NCBI RefSeq assembly: GCF_029227915.1
Contig: NC_079876.1
Coordinates: forward strand, 24,952,328-25,012,327
Length of the DNA stretch: 60,000 nucleotides
Origin: Hydractinia symbiolongicarpus
Lineage: Eukaryota > Cnidaria > Hydrozoa > Anthoathecata > Hydractiniidae
Reading direction: 5' to 3'
The translations under genes and the position numbers were made by a program. Under the pieces are notes generated by a model. The model did not search any database, had not been told where the DNA came from, and was given only the letters and a program-made list of their open reading frames with translations. Positions 34,780 through 46,728 of this stretch are shown here, in pieces; position 1 is the stretch's first letter; the number at the start of each line of letters is the position of its first letter.

Positions 34780-37233
34780 ATGTTAAAATATTCTTGTAAA
34801 AAAATATGCAAGTGCACCGAACATGCCGAATGGGTGACGAAAGATGAAACTTTCTATGTTCATGATACGAGACAACGAACAGTGAATGGATCGATTTTGA
34901 GTTATTTGCAACTACATACGTATTTTGGTCCGCGAAGTCACTTCATTAGCGAAGGAATTGTTACAGTTGTACGGAATATTATGACCGCTAGTTCTTCAGT
35001 TCCAGTTCAAACTACTGAAACAGCTATAACAAAAGATAGTGCTTTGGATTCAATTGTTTTAAACCTAACTTCGTCATTGGCAATATGTTCGAAGGACGAT
35101 GCCGTCAATGTGAGTTATTTAGTCAGATTGGTTAAAATCATAGCGGAGAAATTTGTTAATGGAAACATAGGTACCGATGGAGCAGGACTTAGTGGCATTT
35201 ATAAAAACTTTGAAGCATTAGAAAACATTGACGTTGACAACTTTATACTGGAACGAAACCCAATTTTGAGAAGCTTTTTGGAAGGATTGTCTGGGTTATC
35301 TTTCGATAAAAATCATTCCAAGTTAATGTGTTATCGTATTTCTTGTGTAATCGAAGCTATATACCAATTACCTAATTTTAACTGGATACTCCCTAATACA
35401 TTTATTTCTGGATTAAAAATGGTTACCGCAATAAATGGAAAACTGTATCCTGCTGGAAGTTATACGGCATATCTTAACTGGTTGAAAGACCAGGGACGTG
35501 GGACAATAGTTTGTCCGAGTGGTGATCTTGACACATACTTTGACAACATTGGAAAATATGTCATTAAAAACTATCGCGTCTCTGCAAATAAAACTGCTGC
35601 AGCTGATGTCATCACTACCACTTTACATATTATCTTAGATCCTTCAGGAAACCTTCAAACAAACGAAAACCTTAAACCATGCAATTGGGGTAAGGGAGAA
35701 TCTGAAGAAGAAGTACAACGTCGAATGGAAAAAATGATAGAACATGGAAAAAATACATTTAGAAATATTCGCCTGGTATATATATCAAAAATGCTAGAAA
35801 TGTACGCTAAAGACGAAAAGAAAGTAGACAGTCGAATACATCAATTTTTGAAAGCACAAACTCGTCAATGCACGAATGAAAAGTGTGAAAAAATCTATCA
35901 CAATTTGAAAAGAAAGTGTGACGAATGTGGATTCCCTGTGCAAAAAACCGTTATTGAGGACATACAACGATCAACAAAGACGGACTCATCTAATGAAAAG
36001 TACTTAAATTTAGGTGAGAAGAGTGTAGTAAATAACAAAACCATACAGATTGGCGAACCAATATTACTCAACCCAAACAGCTATTGCAACGTTGAGCTGA
36101 TACTTAAAGAGTTGAAGAAAAACTTACATATACCTGACGGTAGAAAATGGTCTTATCTTGGTTGCGATGGTCCGCCATATTGTATCGCCAGCCAAATCTG
36201 TGAAACTGACAAAGAAAAGTATGATTGGGTGACACTTGTTCCCGGATTGGGGCATTTAAACATGAATCAACTGAAATGTTTTTTCAAAATTTTAGACCGA
36301 ATTTGCTTGGAACCATTGGCAAAAGACGTGTTAAATTTCAAATCGATTGCTGCCTATCAATACTTTGTGAAGTGTAAGGACAACCACAAGGCTTGGCAAA
36401 GTTTTGAAACCTTCCTTCATGGTACAACTATGGAACTACTCCGTTTATACAATTCTGAAACAACAGGAAGTTTGTCGCCATTGAGATTCCTCAAATGGCA
36501 GTCAAAAATAACTTAGCCAACACTGAAATTAATTACGCAACTGGTATTAACTTATGGTCTTGGTATTTATACACAGCGGGTGGGAGATAGGAACAATGAC
36601 ATCAAAATTAGTGATGCGGGAAGATTCGCATCTCTAGTTTTGTTTTATGCATTCAATCATCCGATCTACAGGGAAATAGAGTACCGCGACCTTCGGAATA
36701 GAGCTATTTATCCAAATGAATTGAAGGAACAACAAAATCAAAATCTTAGTTTCTCTACAGGGTCATTAGAGAAAAAAAAACAAGGTGGTGATTTTCTTTT
36801 AGAGCAGAAGATCCAACGTCAAAAAATGATCGCTCCGAAGGGCATCGTTGACAAGTCAACTTGGAAAAGGATTTCAAGATCCATAGATAAATTTGATAGC
36901 TTGTACACGAAATACTCTAACATTTTGAAAGTCAATGAAAAGTCTGGTTCAAGAAACATAATTCTCAATGAAGAAGTCATTCAATGGCGCTCAGTTCTGA
37001 GATATTCTAACTATTTAACACAATATAACCAACTAAAGCTGCTTTTAATATATTTGGAGAAAAGTTGCATGATAACCTTCTGAATTTATCAAATAAAGCA
37101 AAAACAAAACGGTTGTTTTATTGGGAACAAAAAAGAAATGGCAAAAACCTTCAAAATATTACTTATTTACCTTTGCGAATTATAGAGTATGAAGAAGACT
37201 TGATGGCTGAACTTTCAGAAGATGAATTGTCTT
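34780..37233 (+). pseudogene. Putative transposase of the 33.5 kb transposon
   Basis: The main open frame runs 34747-36516, with a likely start at ATG 34780 just after a TTTTATCAG acceptor. After frameshifts near 36500 and 36575 it continues to about 37070, then shifts again and ends at TGA 37233. N-terminal Cys/His cluster (CKKICKCTEH), a four-Cys zinc ribbon (CTNEKCEKIYHNLKRKCDEC near 35870-35930), then GCDGPPYC and WVTLVPGLGHLNMNQLK, and a helical end DNHKAWQSFETFLHGTTMEL. The CDG, PGLGH and late acidic positions look like an RNase H-fold DDE core, but I cannot name the family. As the largest gene between perfect TIRs it is the best transposase candidate. Confidence 0.55.
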
Positions 37234-37571
37234 GAAAGAAGTATGAATATAAGAAATATGCCCCCCCCCCCCCCTCCCACGAGGATTATGTACAAGGTTT
37301 ATAAATATATTATATAATAGAATATAAATAATCTGTGGCTGATATGTATATAATAAAAATGTGATGGCTTTTGATAAATAACAACTGCCGGTTTTATAAG
37401 ATACTTTATGTGTAACAAAAATATGGGTTTTAAAAATATGTGTATTTAGAAAACATAAAAAGTGTTGGTAAATAATACCATTATCGTTTTTCTCAATTGA
37501 GTTCTTTCAGTCCAGCTTGAACAAAAATTCAACAAAAAATGTGAGCACAATCCTTATTTGCTTTGCTACTA

Positions 37572-38487
37572 CTATTTCTTTTTAAAAAGTCGTTTTCGTG
37601 CAGCAGTCACGCGAACCGCATTATGGGTTGGACAAAAATATTTCAGATTTTTTAACCATTTGTCACTGATGTCAATGCCAACACATACTACATGCACCCA
37701 ATAATCACAGTTTCTACGGTTGCAATTCACCCACGTCGAGTCTAAATCCTTTTCCACCTCATGTTCTATTTTACAGATGTGACACATGTTGCAATTTACA
37801 TCAGTTCTCTCCTCAATATTATTTGATGGTGATATATTTTTTAAAAAATCGATTTCGTTGACATTGTATGTTTTACTTTCATCGTCGTTGTTAACAGGAA
37901 AGATATCTTGATATTTTGTGGTGTGTTTATAACATTATTATCAACAACATCATCATTATTGTTATTGGTAATGTCAGTATCAGTATTGTTATTATCAATA
38001 TTGTTGTGAAGATAATTTGACAACAAAACATCTGAAAATGTGTTACTACACCCACTACCCTTATTTGGAGATAGCAACATGTTGGTATATGTTCCTCCTA
38101 GCCATGGCATAGATGGTAATAAGGGTGTTGCTGGAGAAAGTGTTAAGTTGTCGGATAAGAGCAAATTATTCAAATGTTTCTGCATCAATTCTTTTGAGGT
38201 GGAAAATCTTGCTGGAACACTTTCTTTCTCTCTATAAAATTCCAAATATATTTCATCATTAGTTGTTAATTTTAATAATGAAGCACTTCTCAGTATGCCT
38301 TTTCGACGTTTGTACCTACAGTCTGCACGTTTTTTTGCTTTGGCAATCAAATTAACACCCCTTTGTCTTGTTTTTTTTTTGCATTTGTTTCTTTATTTTC
38401 ATCTGGAGCCGTTCCCGCTGCATCACCACTGCTACTACGATTATTACCAGTGTTTATTTCATTCAGTTTTTCTTTGAACATTGACAT
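37572..38487 (-). pseudogene. PHD-finger gene of the 33.5 kb transposon
   Basis: Starts MSMFKEKLNEINTG at 38487, passes a Lys-rich, frameshifted A-run near 38370 into a basic region (KAKKRADCRYKRRKG), a Ser/Asn-rich middle, a second shift near 37915, and ends in a C-terminal zinc finger: CHIC, CNRRNCDYWVHVVC and FCPTH, ending in RKRLFKKK. Cys/His spacing is that of a PHD finger. PHD fingers read histone tails (known); here it could tether the element to chromatin (inference). It converges with the transposase gene. Confidence 0.6.
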
Positions 38488-39027
38488 TTTAATTGTTTGA
38501 AATTTAATTGCACTTTGGATTGGATAGCAACAACACAACCGTCCCCACAGCAGCAAAGTTATTTCGCGGTTTTTTTCAGGTTGCTGCCATTATGAATTCG
38601 AACAAGTTAAAATGAAACTACATGACCGGCGCGTTATTTGACGCCGGGCTCGCGATTTCTAACATTCTTTATCCATATCTTTTGAACCCGGGGTGCTGGA
38701 GATACAATTCTTTTTTTATAATGTAGTGGTCAAACTGATGATGAAAGAGCTGCGGCGGTGATTCTGCTAAAATTTACATTTTTCGAGAAATCGGGGAAAA
38801 ACTTTTTCTACCTCCTAATTTAGATGTATGTCACCTAATTAAGCTGTATGATACATCCTAATTAAGCTGACATCCAAATTAAGCTGTACAGCTTAATTAA
38901 GAGGATTTCCCTGACTGTCTCAAGTATATATTATCTCTTTTTTGTTTCTTGATCATTGCAGTGTTCTTAAAGGGAAATATAAATGTTAGGTATTGCCGGA
39001 ACTATACGTCTGACGTTTTCTGAAGGA

Positions 39028-39384
39028 GGGTGCCGATAAGCCGCAAACACCCGCATATATACAGGCGAGTTCGGGCCACTTTGCAAATAAAATTGGCGGC
39101 TGTCCCCCGAAACCGCCCGCACTTTGAACTCGCTCGGAACATTCCCGAAATGAATTCCTTGTAACAAACAATGCAGACGATGATTGGGAAGAAGGCGCTT
39201 GAAGAGAAAGGAGTTAAGAAAGTTTATATAAACTTTATTAACTCCTTAACTTTATTATAAAATAAACTTTTTCAAAAACCATCAAAAACAGTTCTTCTAA
39301 GAACTTTTCTACCACATAGTAAGTTTATTTTAATTTTTATAGTTTTTTTGAATCATATATTATTGTTGTTATTTTTTTTTTTTT

Positions 39385-39415
<31 letters not shown>

Positions 39416-39534
39416 GGGGGCATTGTTCGGGCCTATGCAGGGTTTTTCGGGCGAATACTTGAATTTTTTTCAAAACGCCAAACTCGCTTCAATACACCCG
39501 CACTTTTTACGGCGTGTTCGGCTTATCGGCGCCC
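39028..39534. mobile_element. MITE-like inverted-repeat element containing a poly-T/poly-G tract
   Basis: The left end GGGTGCCGATAAGCCGCAAA and the right end (reverse complement) GGGCGCCGATAAGCCGAACA are imperfect inverted repeats. No coding frame and no clear TSD. The inside holds 23 T followed by 26 G. Confidence 0.5.
39372..39420 (+). repeat. T23-G26 homopolymer pair
   Basis: A run of 23 T at 39372-39394 is followed directly by 26 G at 39395-39420. The G-run could form G-quadruplexes, and its exact length is likely unreliable in any assembly. Confidence 0.85.
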
Positions 39535-40890
39535 TAGTGTTTTCTGATAGCTACCTTCTCCTCTAAAAACCAAGTATATATGTTTTTACGTATGTAGTTC
39601 AGTTCCTGAATTATGGCACTGATGACAGCATATAAATTTGTCAAAAATAAATTTGCAGAAAATACTAAGTAATTCTTAATATTGAAATAAGTCGGATTGG
39701 TTCTGAATTTAACATGTGCTTTATAACAAGTTTTTATAACACTAAGGTTTGGAAAAATTGAGAACTGATCCGACTTGTGTTATCAGTTACCCCACGTTGA
39801 CCGAGGTTTTGAATAGTTGAGAATGGTCGAAACGGTTCGGCTTCTACCACCGCGGGTCGGGTCAGGCACTTCTTTTCGTCCTGCTTTCTGCGAAAGCAGT
39901 TATCGCTAGCCATGCCATGATGCAAGTAGTATCTGTTATCTTGTGTTGTCTTGTTATTTCTACTGTATTTTTAAGGCATTTTTTATTGATTTTTCCACCT
40001 ATCTGATTGGTTAACGTTGTATTTTTGTCTGACTGTGACTAGAGTACTTAAGCTTGCTAGATTTCTTTGTTTATATTTTAACTATGGGCTCTTCTAACAT
40101 GTGTCTGGCATGTGAAAAAGATGCTAGTGAGCTACAACTTTCTACAAATGCCATTTTCCATTGAGTTCTTCAAACAATAGTACAATAGTCAGTGATGGAC
40201 AACAAGGGTTATAAAATGAATCTTGAATTCTTTCAGTCAGAATGTCACATGGTACAACTTTCAGTTGAGGGAAAGCATGGACCTTTCACAGTCAAACTCT
40301 CACAGAAGAAGCTTTAATTATTCAAGAACTACAAGTATATATCTGAATTAAAGTAAAACTAAATTAGCAAAAACGCACCTAAAACTACACAATATGACAG
40401 GTTTGAAGTTAAAACACAAAGATTCTACAAGAAATTCAGGCCCTATTTATAAAAAGGTGACTGCGTGAACAGCGTGTTTTCCCTCAATTTATAATGGCTA
40501 CCCTAAAAAATACAGACATGTAATTGGTTGAAAAGTATCACGTCATATTTGTTGGCCAGGAGAATAGATTTTTGCTTATTAAAGCTATAGTTCACCCCAA
40601 AACAATCTGCCCTGGGTATAATCAGAAGTAAGACGTAATCCCAAATATGTTAAACCTTAAATGTTTTTTAAGTTAACCAGTATATTTATATAAAAATACT
40701 TTAGTGCCCCCCCCCTCTGGTTTGTATAGAATAAAAATTATTTTTGATGTCCACATAGAAAAAAACTTCACTGTCATGAGTTATAAAACGCCAGCTCACT
40801 TTAAATTCTTTCTTTTAGACAACATCAGGTTAAAATAATATTTTTTAAAGTCTTTTATTTATCTTTTACTTATGTTTTGTAAGAAATTGT
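39535..40890. other. No gene recognised
   Basis: A short start MGSSNMCLACEKDASELQL at 40084 with a CxxC pair might be a first exon of the nearby tyrosine-recombinase element, but no donor consistent with it was found. The rest is non-coding. Confidence 0.35.
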
Positions 40891-40896
40891 TGATTA

Positions 40897-41376
40897 GGCC
40901 ACCGTCGAAAATATGTTTGGTTAGCATCATTTCTAATTACGAAAGTGAGTCGGTCGGTCGGTCGATCGTGTAAAAATTTTTCGTGAAAAATTACAAAAAT
41001 ACTATATTTCGAAGCCATATTTTGTTATTCGTTTTAAATGTACGCCAGCTGTATTTTTAGCCTTCGTTTCAAGTTTGATTTTTATCAGTCAGTGTTGTTC
41101 CCATGGTTTTCGCTTGTATTGTCGTATAAATGCGAAGCAGAAAAATATAGCACTGAGTAGTGCAGTGCAGTCCCCTATCGAAATAACATTCGGACATAAC
41201 GACTGTAATTCGGAGGACCACTGAAAAGGTAAATGGTGGATTTTGTTGTGTATTGAAGTTTGTTCGTGGATTGTTTAGCTTATTTTTTACAAATTTACTG
41301 ACTCCCTGACTCGACTTTCGCCTTTCAAAGTGAGTCGGTGGGGTGACTCTAACCAATTATATTTTTGAGGGTGGCC
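40897..41376. mobile_element. Harbinger-like MITE (480 bp) with TTA target duplication
   Basis: TIRs of about 32 bp (GGCCACCGTCGAAAATATG at left; GGCCACCCTCAAAAATATA at right on the other strand, then TTGGTTAG) are flanked by TTA at 40894-40896 and 41377-41379. A 3-bp TWA duplication with GGC termini is typical of PIF/Harbinger. The left end holds a (GGTC)n run. Confidence 0.7.
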
Positions 41377-41768
41377 TTAGCATGTGCAATGATCTAGTGA
41401 CTCAGCTAGACAAACTTGTTTCAGAACTAGCAAAGCAATTAATGCCTCACCTATTATCTCATTTCCCAGAAATGGGCATGTTTGCATGCACAGGAGTTTT
41501 CATATGCTTGTGTTGGTGTTTTGTTTTCTTAAAGAGCTCAGAATTTTATAAAGTGTTTATGATCCAGCTTTCAGTTGGTATTCTGTTAATTTGAAGACAT
41601 GAATATACAGGTGCAAATCCTGTCTGGATCTTCTATTTAGTTTTTATCAGACCAGTGTTTATTTAAGAATACCAAGGGCAATATATACATGTTTTTAAGT
41701 GTACTTTTTGCTATTAAAAAGTTTTACCATGTTTCTGGTTGTTATTTTCTATAGGGCAACCTTTATGC

Positions 41769-41911
41769 TGACCCAAGTTGACCAAGGTTTCTAGACAGTC
41801 AACAATAAATGTTGCCCCATAGTGACTAGAGGGTGTTTGGTCAACTTGGGTCAACAATTAATGTTGCCCCATAGTGACTAGAGGATGTTTGGTCAACTTG
41901 GGTCAACAATA
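41769..41911. repeat. 52-bp tandem repeat with inverted TTGGTCAACTTGGGTCA words
   Basis: Units starting CAACAATAAATGTTGCCCCA at 41800 and 41852 repeat with period 52 and end with TTGGTCAACTTGGGT. The reverse complement of that phrase (TGACCCAAGTTGACCAA) lies at 41769, so the array can fold back. It lies directly upstream of the recombinase remnant. Confidence 0.7.
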
Positions 41912-41925
41912 TGATATGTTTACAG

Positions 41926-42823
41926 AACACACAAAGATCTGGCGTTTGTTCTAATTTGACTCTGCAAGAGTTTAACAATGGCTGCTGGGAAGGAGACATG
42001 TTACGGATTCGTGTAAGGAAACATAAAACAGCTAGCGCTTATGGAACAGCTAAATTTTATCTTCAGCACCATATTTACGATTACATGAAGATTTTCGTGG
42101 ATAGCGTAGGAAGTCAAGTCATTGGACAAAGTCCGTACCTTTTTGTATCATTTAATGGTGGCCAAATGGACTCTGGACAAATTAGTCGGCAAATTAATGC
42201 TTATTGGCAAAAAGCTGGAGTTTAAGGCGGCGACAAGCATGCTCGGAACTTGACATGCACAATATTTAGAAAATCAGCTTCAACAGCGGTCCTAGAGCAT
42301 CACCCTCAGGGGTCGAAAGACGTGGCTGATTTGCTTCTGCATTCAGAGAATACACAAAAAAAAATATTACGATGTTCGTCGGAGAGAATTAAGCACAGCA
42401 AGAGGGGCGAAATGTGTCGGAAATTTAATAAGATACAAAGCTGTTGATCCGGAATCGAGTCCTGTTCCTGAAAAATCCTGTGTTAAAGCAATTGACAGCC
42501 CAAGACGGAAATGGTCCACTGACGAAATTAAAAAGTTGAACAAGTTTTTAAACGCGGAAATTAAGAAAGGGTTGTGTCTTTGAACCTAGTCGTGGAAAAA
42601 GAAAGTTATTTTAATTTGTTGTGTGGAAATCTGAATCGTAAAATATACGATAAAGTTCGATCATTATGCAAAAAGATAACTCTTGATCCCAATCAAACTT
42701 TGGGAGGGATACCAAAAGAAACGCTGGCGGAAAAAATAAAGAGATACGATGATACTGCAGGTTGCGATTTGCAAATGGTCGCTGAGGTTCCTGATGATAA
42801 AGAACTTGAGTCCTACTAAGCAT
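41926..42823 (+). pseudogene. Tyrosine recombinase plus Myb/SANT-like remnant (Crypton-like)
   Basis: After an acceptor-like TTTACAG at 41925 it reads QRSGVCSNLTLQEF (Arg of box I), VRKHKTASAYGTAKFYL, ISRQINAYWQKAGV, a TAA, then KHARNLTCTIFRKSASTAV (box II region), VADLLLHSENTQKKILR (box II His-containing part with the region of the nucleophile Tyr degraded), and after shifts RRKWSTDEIKKLNKFL, an SANT/Myb-like start, and a Lys-rich end at 42819. The catalytic Tyr is not identifiable. Tyrosine recombinases of this type occur in Crypton elements (known). It is decayed and its ends are unknown. Confidence 0.6.
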
Positions 42824-42829
42824 AAATGT

Positions 42830-45800
42830 TAATTAAGGCATTGACTTTATATAGCTTAAGCGCTTGAACATTTTCCTCCCTTAAATTTTAGGAATGTTAA
42901 CCTCGTTCATCCTGGATGTTCTGTGATTTCCAAAGCTTTTCAACAATAACCAGGTCAATTTAATTTATGTGTATTTGATGGAAAAATTAGGTAATGCACG
43001 TACGTCTCTTGGTTTTAGTTAATTTTCAACTTTACTTTGTGTTATTCACCTGTATTTTTTTATGTAATTCGTTTTCTCGACCCATTTTTTGGTCCCCCTT
43101 AAATTAATATTTTCCTAACTAAATCTTTTCAGTGTCTATGTCTAAGAAAATAAATGTTCGAAAAATGAATACTGGTATGTAACGTAGCCATAAGTTTGGA
43201 AAAAGCTGCTCTTAAATGGTTCTCTTTACAAATACATCAACCTAATAAGTCGAGTTATTGAACAAGAACTATCAACAAGGTTAAGTCAAGCCGACATACG
43301 AAATTTCTTTCAGTGAAACCTTATGGGTTGTAACAATTGTAAGTTTGCCTTAACTCAAACTACCATCTCATTTTTGTCTAAGTTCGGAATTAACGAGAGC
43401 TTCGCTTAAGTTTTTAACTGTTTTCTCTGGTCCCTTGGGGGTTCGAGTTTCAGGAAATAACTGTATATATAAAAATTTCGGTTCTATACACTATTAAGTC
43501 GCGTTTGGTTGACTGGCGAAAGATTTCACTTATCCAATGTAACATTTAGTCTCATCTATTTTTTTGAGTTAGCGCTTTATGTATTCTCTATTAGTCAGTT
43601 AGTCTCCGTTCTTCCTTTGTGACGCCTAAGTGTTAGAACTAGGCTAACGCAAGTCTTGGCTACTATTTCTGTTGGGAAATTGCCTGTTAATGGGCTTCAC
43701 ACGATAAGTTTTTTATCGAGCGCTCATAGCGTTTTTATATAGGACTTCTAATACTGGAAGGCACTCCACCCTAAAATAAATTTTGGACGTTAGGTAGACT
43801 GCAAAGTTAAACTCCGCGAGGTTTTAAGACTCCTTTACTTGTTCTTATAGTAGATATTAATAACCAATGTTAACCCTTCGCTACTATTTGTTTTTGCTAA
43901 ATAATACCTTTCCTCACGTCAAAATATCGCGCTTTTTTCTGAAAAGTGAAAGAACGTACTAGAAATTATCTTGTCAGTAAAGTAATCATTTCCAAGTAAA
44001 AGCAGGTGGTACATTTTTTGCTCGTCTGGTATAATTTCTACGGTATCCTTATGATGTACAATAATTTCTTAGATTTCAAGTTTTGCATGCAACAATCATA
44101 ATTAGTTAGCTAAGACTAAGCAAAATAAGCAATAAAAATAGACCAATTTCAGTCCTTTAATATTATTGGCAATGTCGTTTCACAGGATTTTTGACCAAAA
44201 TTTGCAAAATTTGAGAAATTCGCAAAAGTTACGTTTTGCGACAATAAATCCTAAAGCAAATATTAAAAAATTATACAACTTTTTACCAACATATTATCCG
44301 AACAACTAATAGCGTAGGCATTAATACATCCTATAGGTGTTAAAAGTGCCATTTTATAATAAAGAGAATGTTGGTTTTAATGTAAAAACAATAATTCCAG
44401 TTAATAGTTTTGTATTCTTACTCACATTAGTGCTAACATTGTATGTAAGAAAAGTGAATTAAATTCCTTGTAAAAATATGGGTGTGGTCTGCGACCATGC
44501 ATTTCTCAAATATGGCACTTTCGCAACATCTGCAAAATTTGAACCAAGGCCTAAAATCAATAATTTTCGACATGAAAACGTTCTTATCAGAAGTTAATTT
44601 TTTGTTTAGGCTTAGAAAATAGATTTGGCCATTAAATGGCAAAGTTATAACTATATTTGATTTCTTTTGCGGATTTTATAGCATATTGAGGTAAAAAAAC
44701 ACGAAAAACGCTTTGTTTCAAAATACGACGTTGAACATAGGGTTAAATATGTATACTCGATCTTCACCTTACCTATGAAATCGTAAAAAATCAAAATTTG
44801 GGCAAAAAACTATAAAGTGGTTATCGGAAGGGTAAAAGTAACACCAAGTGGTTCTAAAAGCTTGAGCGAATGGAGCCGTATGGACAAAAAACACTTTTAG
44901 GGAATTTGGAACCACGGATTCTGGCACTTTTAAAACCTGGGCAGTCATCTTTTGGCTCAGATTTGTTAGATTTTCCGCAATAATAAAAAATATCACTGTT
45001 CTGCAGCATTTAGACAATGTACTTCATTAAATGATTGGACTGGAGATGGTAGCGCAATTATAGGTACTTATTATGCGCATGTGAAGTTTGGGTTGCGAAA
45101 GTGCTACAAAACGCATTTCCAGAGAGAGAGAGAAAGAGAGAACCTAGCTTAGTTGATGAAAAATATTTGCCAAGAAAACTGAAGTATCAGGGGCATTACA
45201 CCTTCTGTGTCAACTGATTGTCCTTTTTCAAATTGAAATTTGTATTAGCGTGTATCAGCTATATGAAATACCTAAATATAGCTAGGTACCTAAATATAGA
45301 TATAGCTAATATAGCTAAATACCTAAATATAGCCATTTAAGCCATTTAATTGACCACTTTCCGTGTGACGTAGTTACTTCGATTTCATTTTGAGAACAAT
45401 AGGCATGCGTGAGCTTTTGTGTAGGTAAAAAAGCAGGTCTCACGAAGGGAAAATGGCTATTAAAGAAAGATTAAAGATTTTTTGAGTAGCATAAAATAAA
45501 TTATTACTTACAACAGAAACTGAAACTAGCTAAATTTAATATATTCAAGTAATTTTTCTTAACAACTTTTACTAATTTTAAGCAAATATTTCTTTTTTTA
45601 AATGGATTTCTATCATTACTGTGGTCTGTTGTGTATATTTTCTACCTACAGAAATGTTTGCGCATGTGCAAAAATATCAATGTATGAGATGAATGTATTC
45701 CTAAGGGAATTCATCCAGTCTGGCCAACATTAAAAGAAGCCTTTCCACACATAATGTGCGCATATACTATTCCAATTCGAAACCTTTTGCTGAGCCTGTT

Positions 45801-46327
45801 TGCAAACACGAAAGAATCTGTTGATCTAAAACTGTGTAAGCCCTTTACTTTTCAACCTGTACTACCCAAACAGAGTACATCTTATCTTCTAACAGAAAAT
45901 TAATTTGAAAAAATCTGTTACTTTACCTTATTTCACCTTCAGTTCTTATCCCTGTTTTTTTAATAAGAATAGTGTTTTTTGTTTCAACATAAATATTCTA
46001 AACTTAGGCAAAATGATCATGATATATTCATAGAAATGTAGCCTGAGAAGAATCACTCCTAAGGTGCTGTTTTTGAAGTAGACTAATTCAAGTGACAGAC
46101 AAAAAACTAGAATTTATGGGAAAATGTCTTTAAATAAAATCTGAGGAGAGACATGGTATGTCAATAAAAGATGCAAGTAAATACTTTTTTTGTTGATGCA
46201 TACAAAATTTCAATGCAGGCATAGGATCATAGTTTGTTTATACCTTTTTGTCTAATTTCATCTCGACTATCCTATAGACTATATTTTTATATTAAAAAAG
46301 GGTGTATAAACTTTTCGAAGAACAGGC
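42830..46327. other. AT-rich DNA, no gene seen
   Basis: Only short unsupported frames. A short (GA)n tract lies at 45121-45142, and a local array of CTAAATATAGCTA words at 45260-45345. Confidence 0.5.
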
Positions 46328-46384
46328 AATAAAGGAAAAATACCAATATTAGGACCAACAATGAGTATGTTTTTATTTTTTATT

Positions 46385-46420
46385 GACAATATATTTCGGA
46401 TAAACATTATCCATCATCAG
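46385..46420 (-). ncRNA. Hammerhead ribozyme core, inverted pseudo-LTR copy
   Basis: Same motif as at 46669-46704 but on the minus strand (TCATCAG at 46414-46420, TTTC at 46395-46398, GAC at 46385-46387 on plus). It belongs to the inverted pseudo-LTR. Confidence 0.5.
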
Positions 46421-46668
46421 GTCTAAAAGCAAATAAATAATGTTAAAAACAGTTAAAAACAAGTATAAAATTATTCAACATATCATACATAAACTACACC
46501 TCACACTACAACAAATCAAATTTACAAGAAAATCTAAAAACAAAACGAGTTTAGAAGAGAGTAAGGTAATTAAATTTTTATTACCAATGCTCTGCTTCTA
46601 TATTCGTCTTTTGAATAATTTTATACTTGTTTTTAACTGTTTTTAACATTATTTATTTGCTTTTAGAC

Positions 46669-46704
46669 CTGATGATGGATAATGTTTATCCGAAATATAT
46701 TGTC
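46669..46704 (+). ncRNA. Hammerhead ribozyme core in the 5' pseudo-LTR
   Basis: CTGATGA, then stem II GGATAA/TTATCC with a short loop, then GAAA, then a minimal 3-bp stem III (ATA/TGT) closed by TAT, then the cleavage triplet GTC. This order is the hammerhead core, and hammerheads in Penelope pseudo-LTRs are established. Stem I pairing next to the core is weak by eye. Confidence 0.6.
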
Positions 46705-46728
46705 AATAAAAAATAATAAACATACTCA

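Larger units (their letters stand above)
33501..38917. mobile_element. 5.4 kb DNA transposon with 74-bp perfect TIRs and TSD TCTCA
   Basis: The left end 33501-33574 and the right end 38844-38917 are perfect inverted repeats of 74 bp starting CAGTCAGGGAAATCCTC. They are flanked by TCTCA on both sides (33496-33500, 38918-38922). Subterminal copies of the word CTTAATTA with GATGTA continue inwards at both ends. Contents: HIRAN-like gene (+), large putative transposase (+) and PHD-finger gene (-). TSD length and termini do not let me assign a superfamily with confidence. The identical TIRs imply a recent insertion, yet all three genes carry frameshifts. Confidence 0.88.

Noticed and set aside
40084-40165. 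Short CxxC-containing start as the first exon of the recombinase gene
   Set aside because: No good donor and no phase match to the exon at 41926.
41343-41594. 83-aa hydrophobic ORF before the recombinase
   Set aside because: Overlaps the MITE end and has no match to a recombinase N-terminal part.
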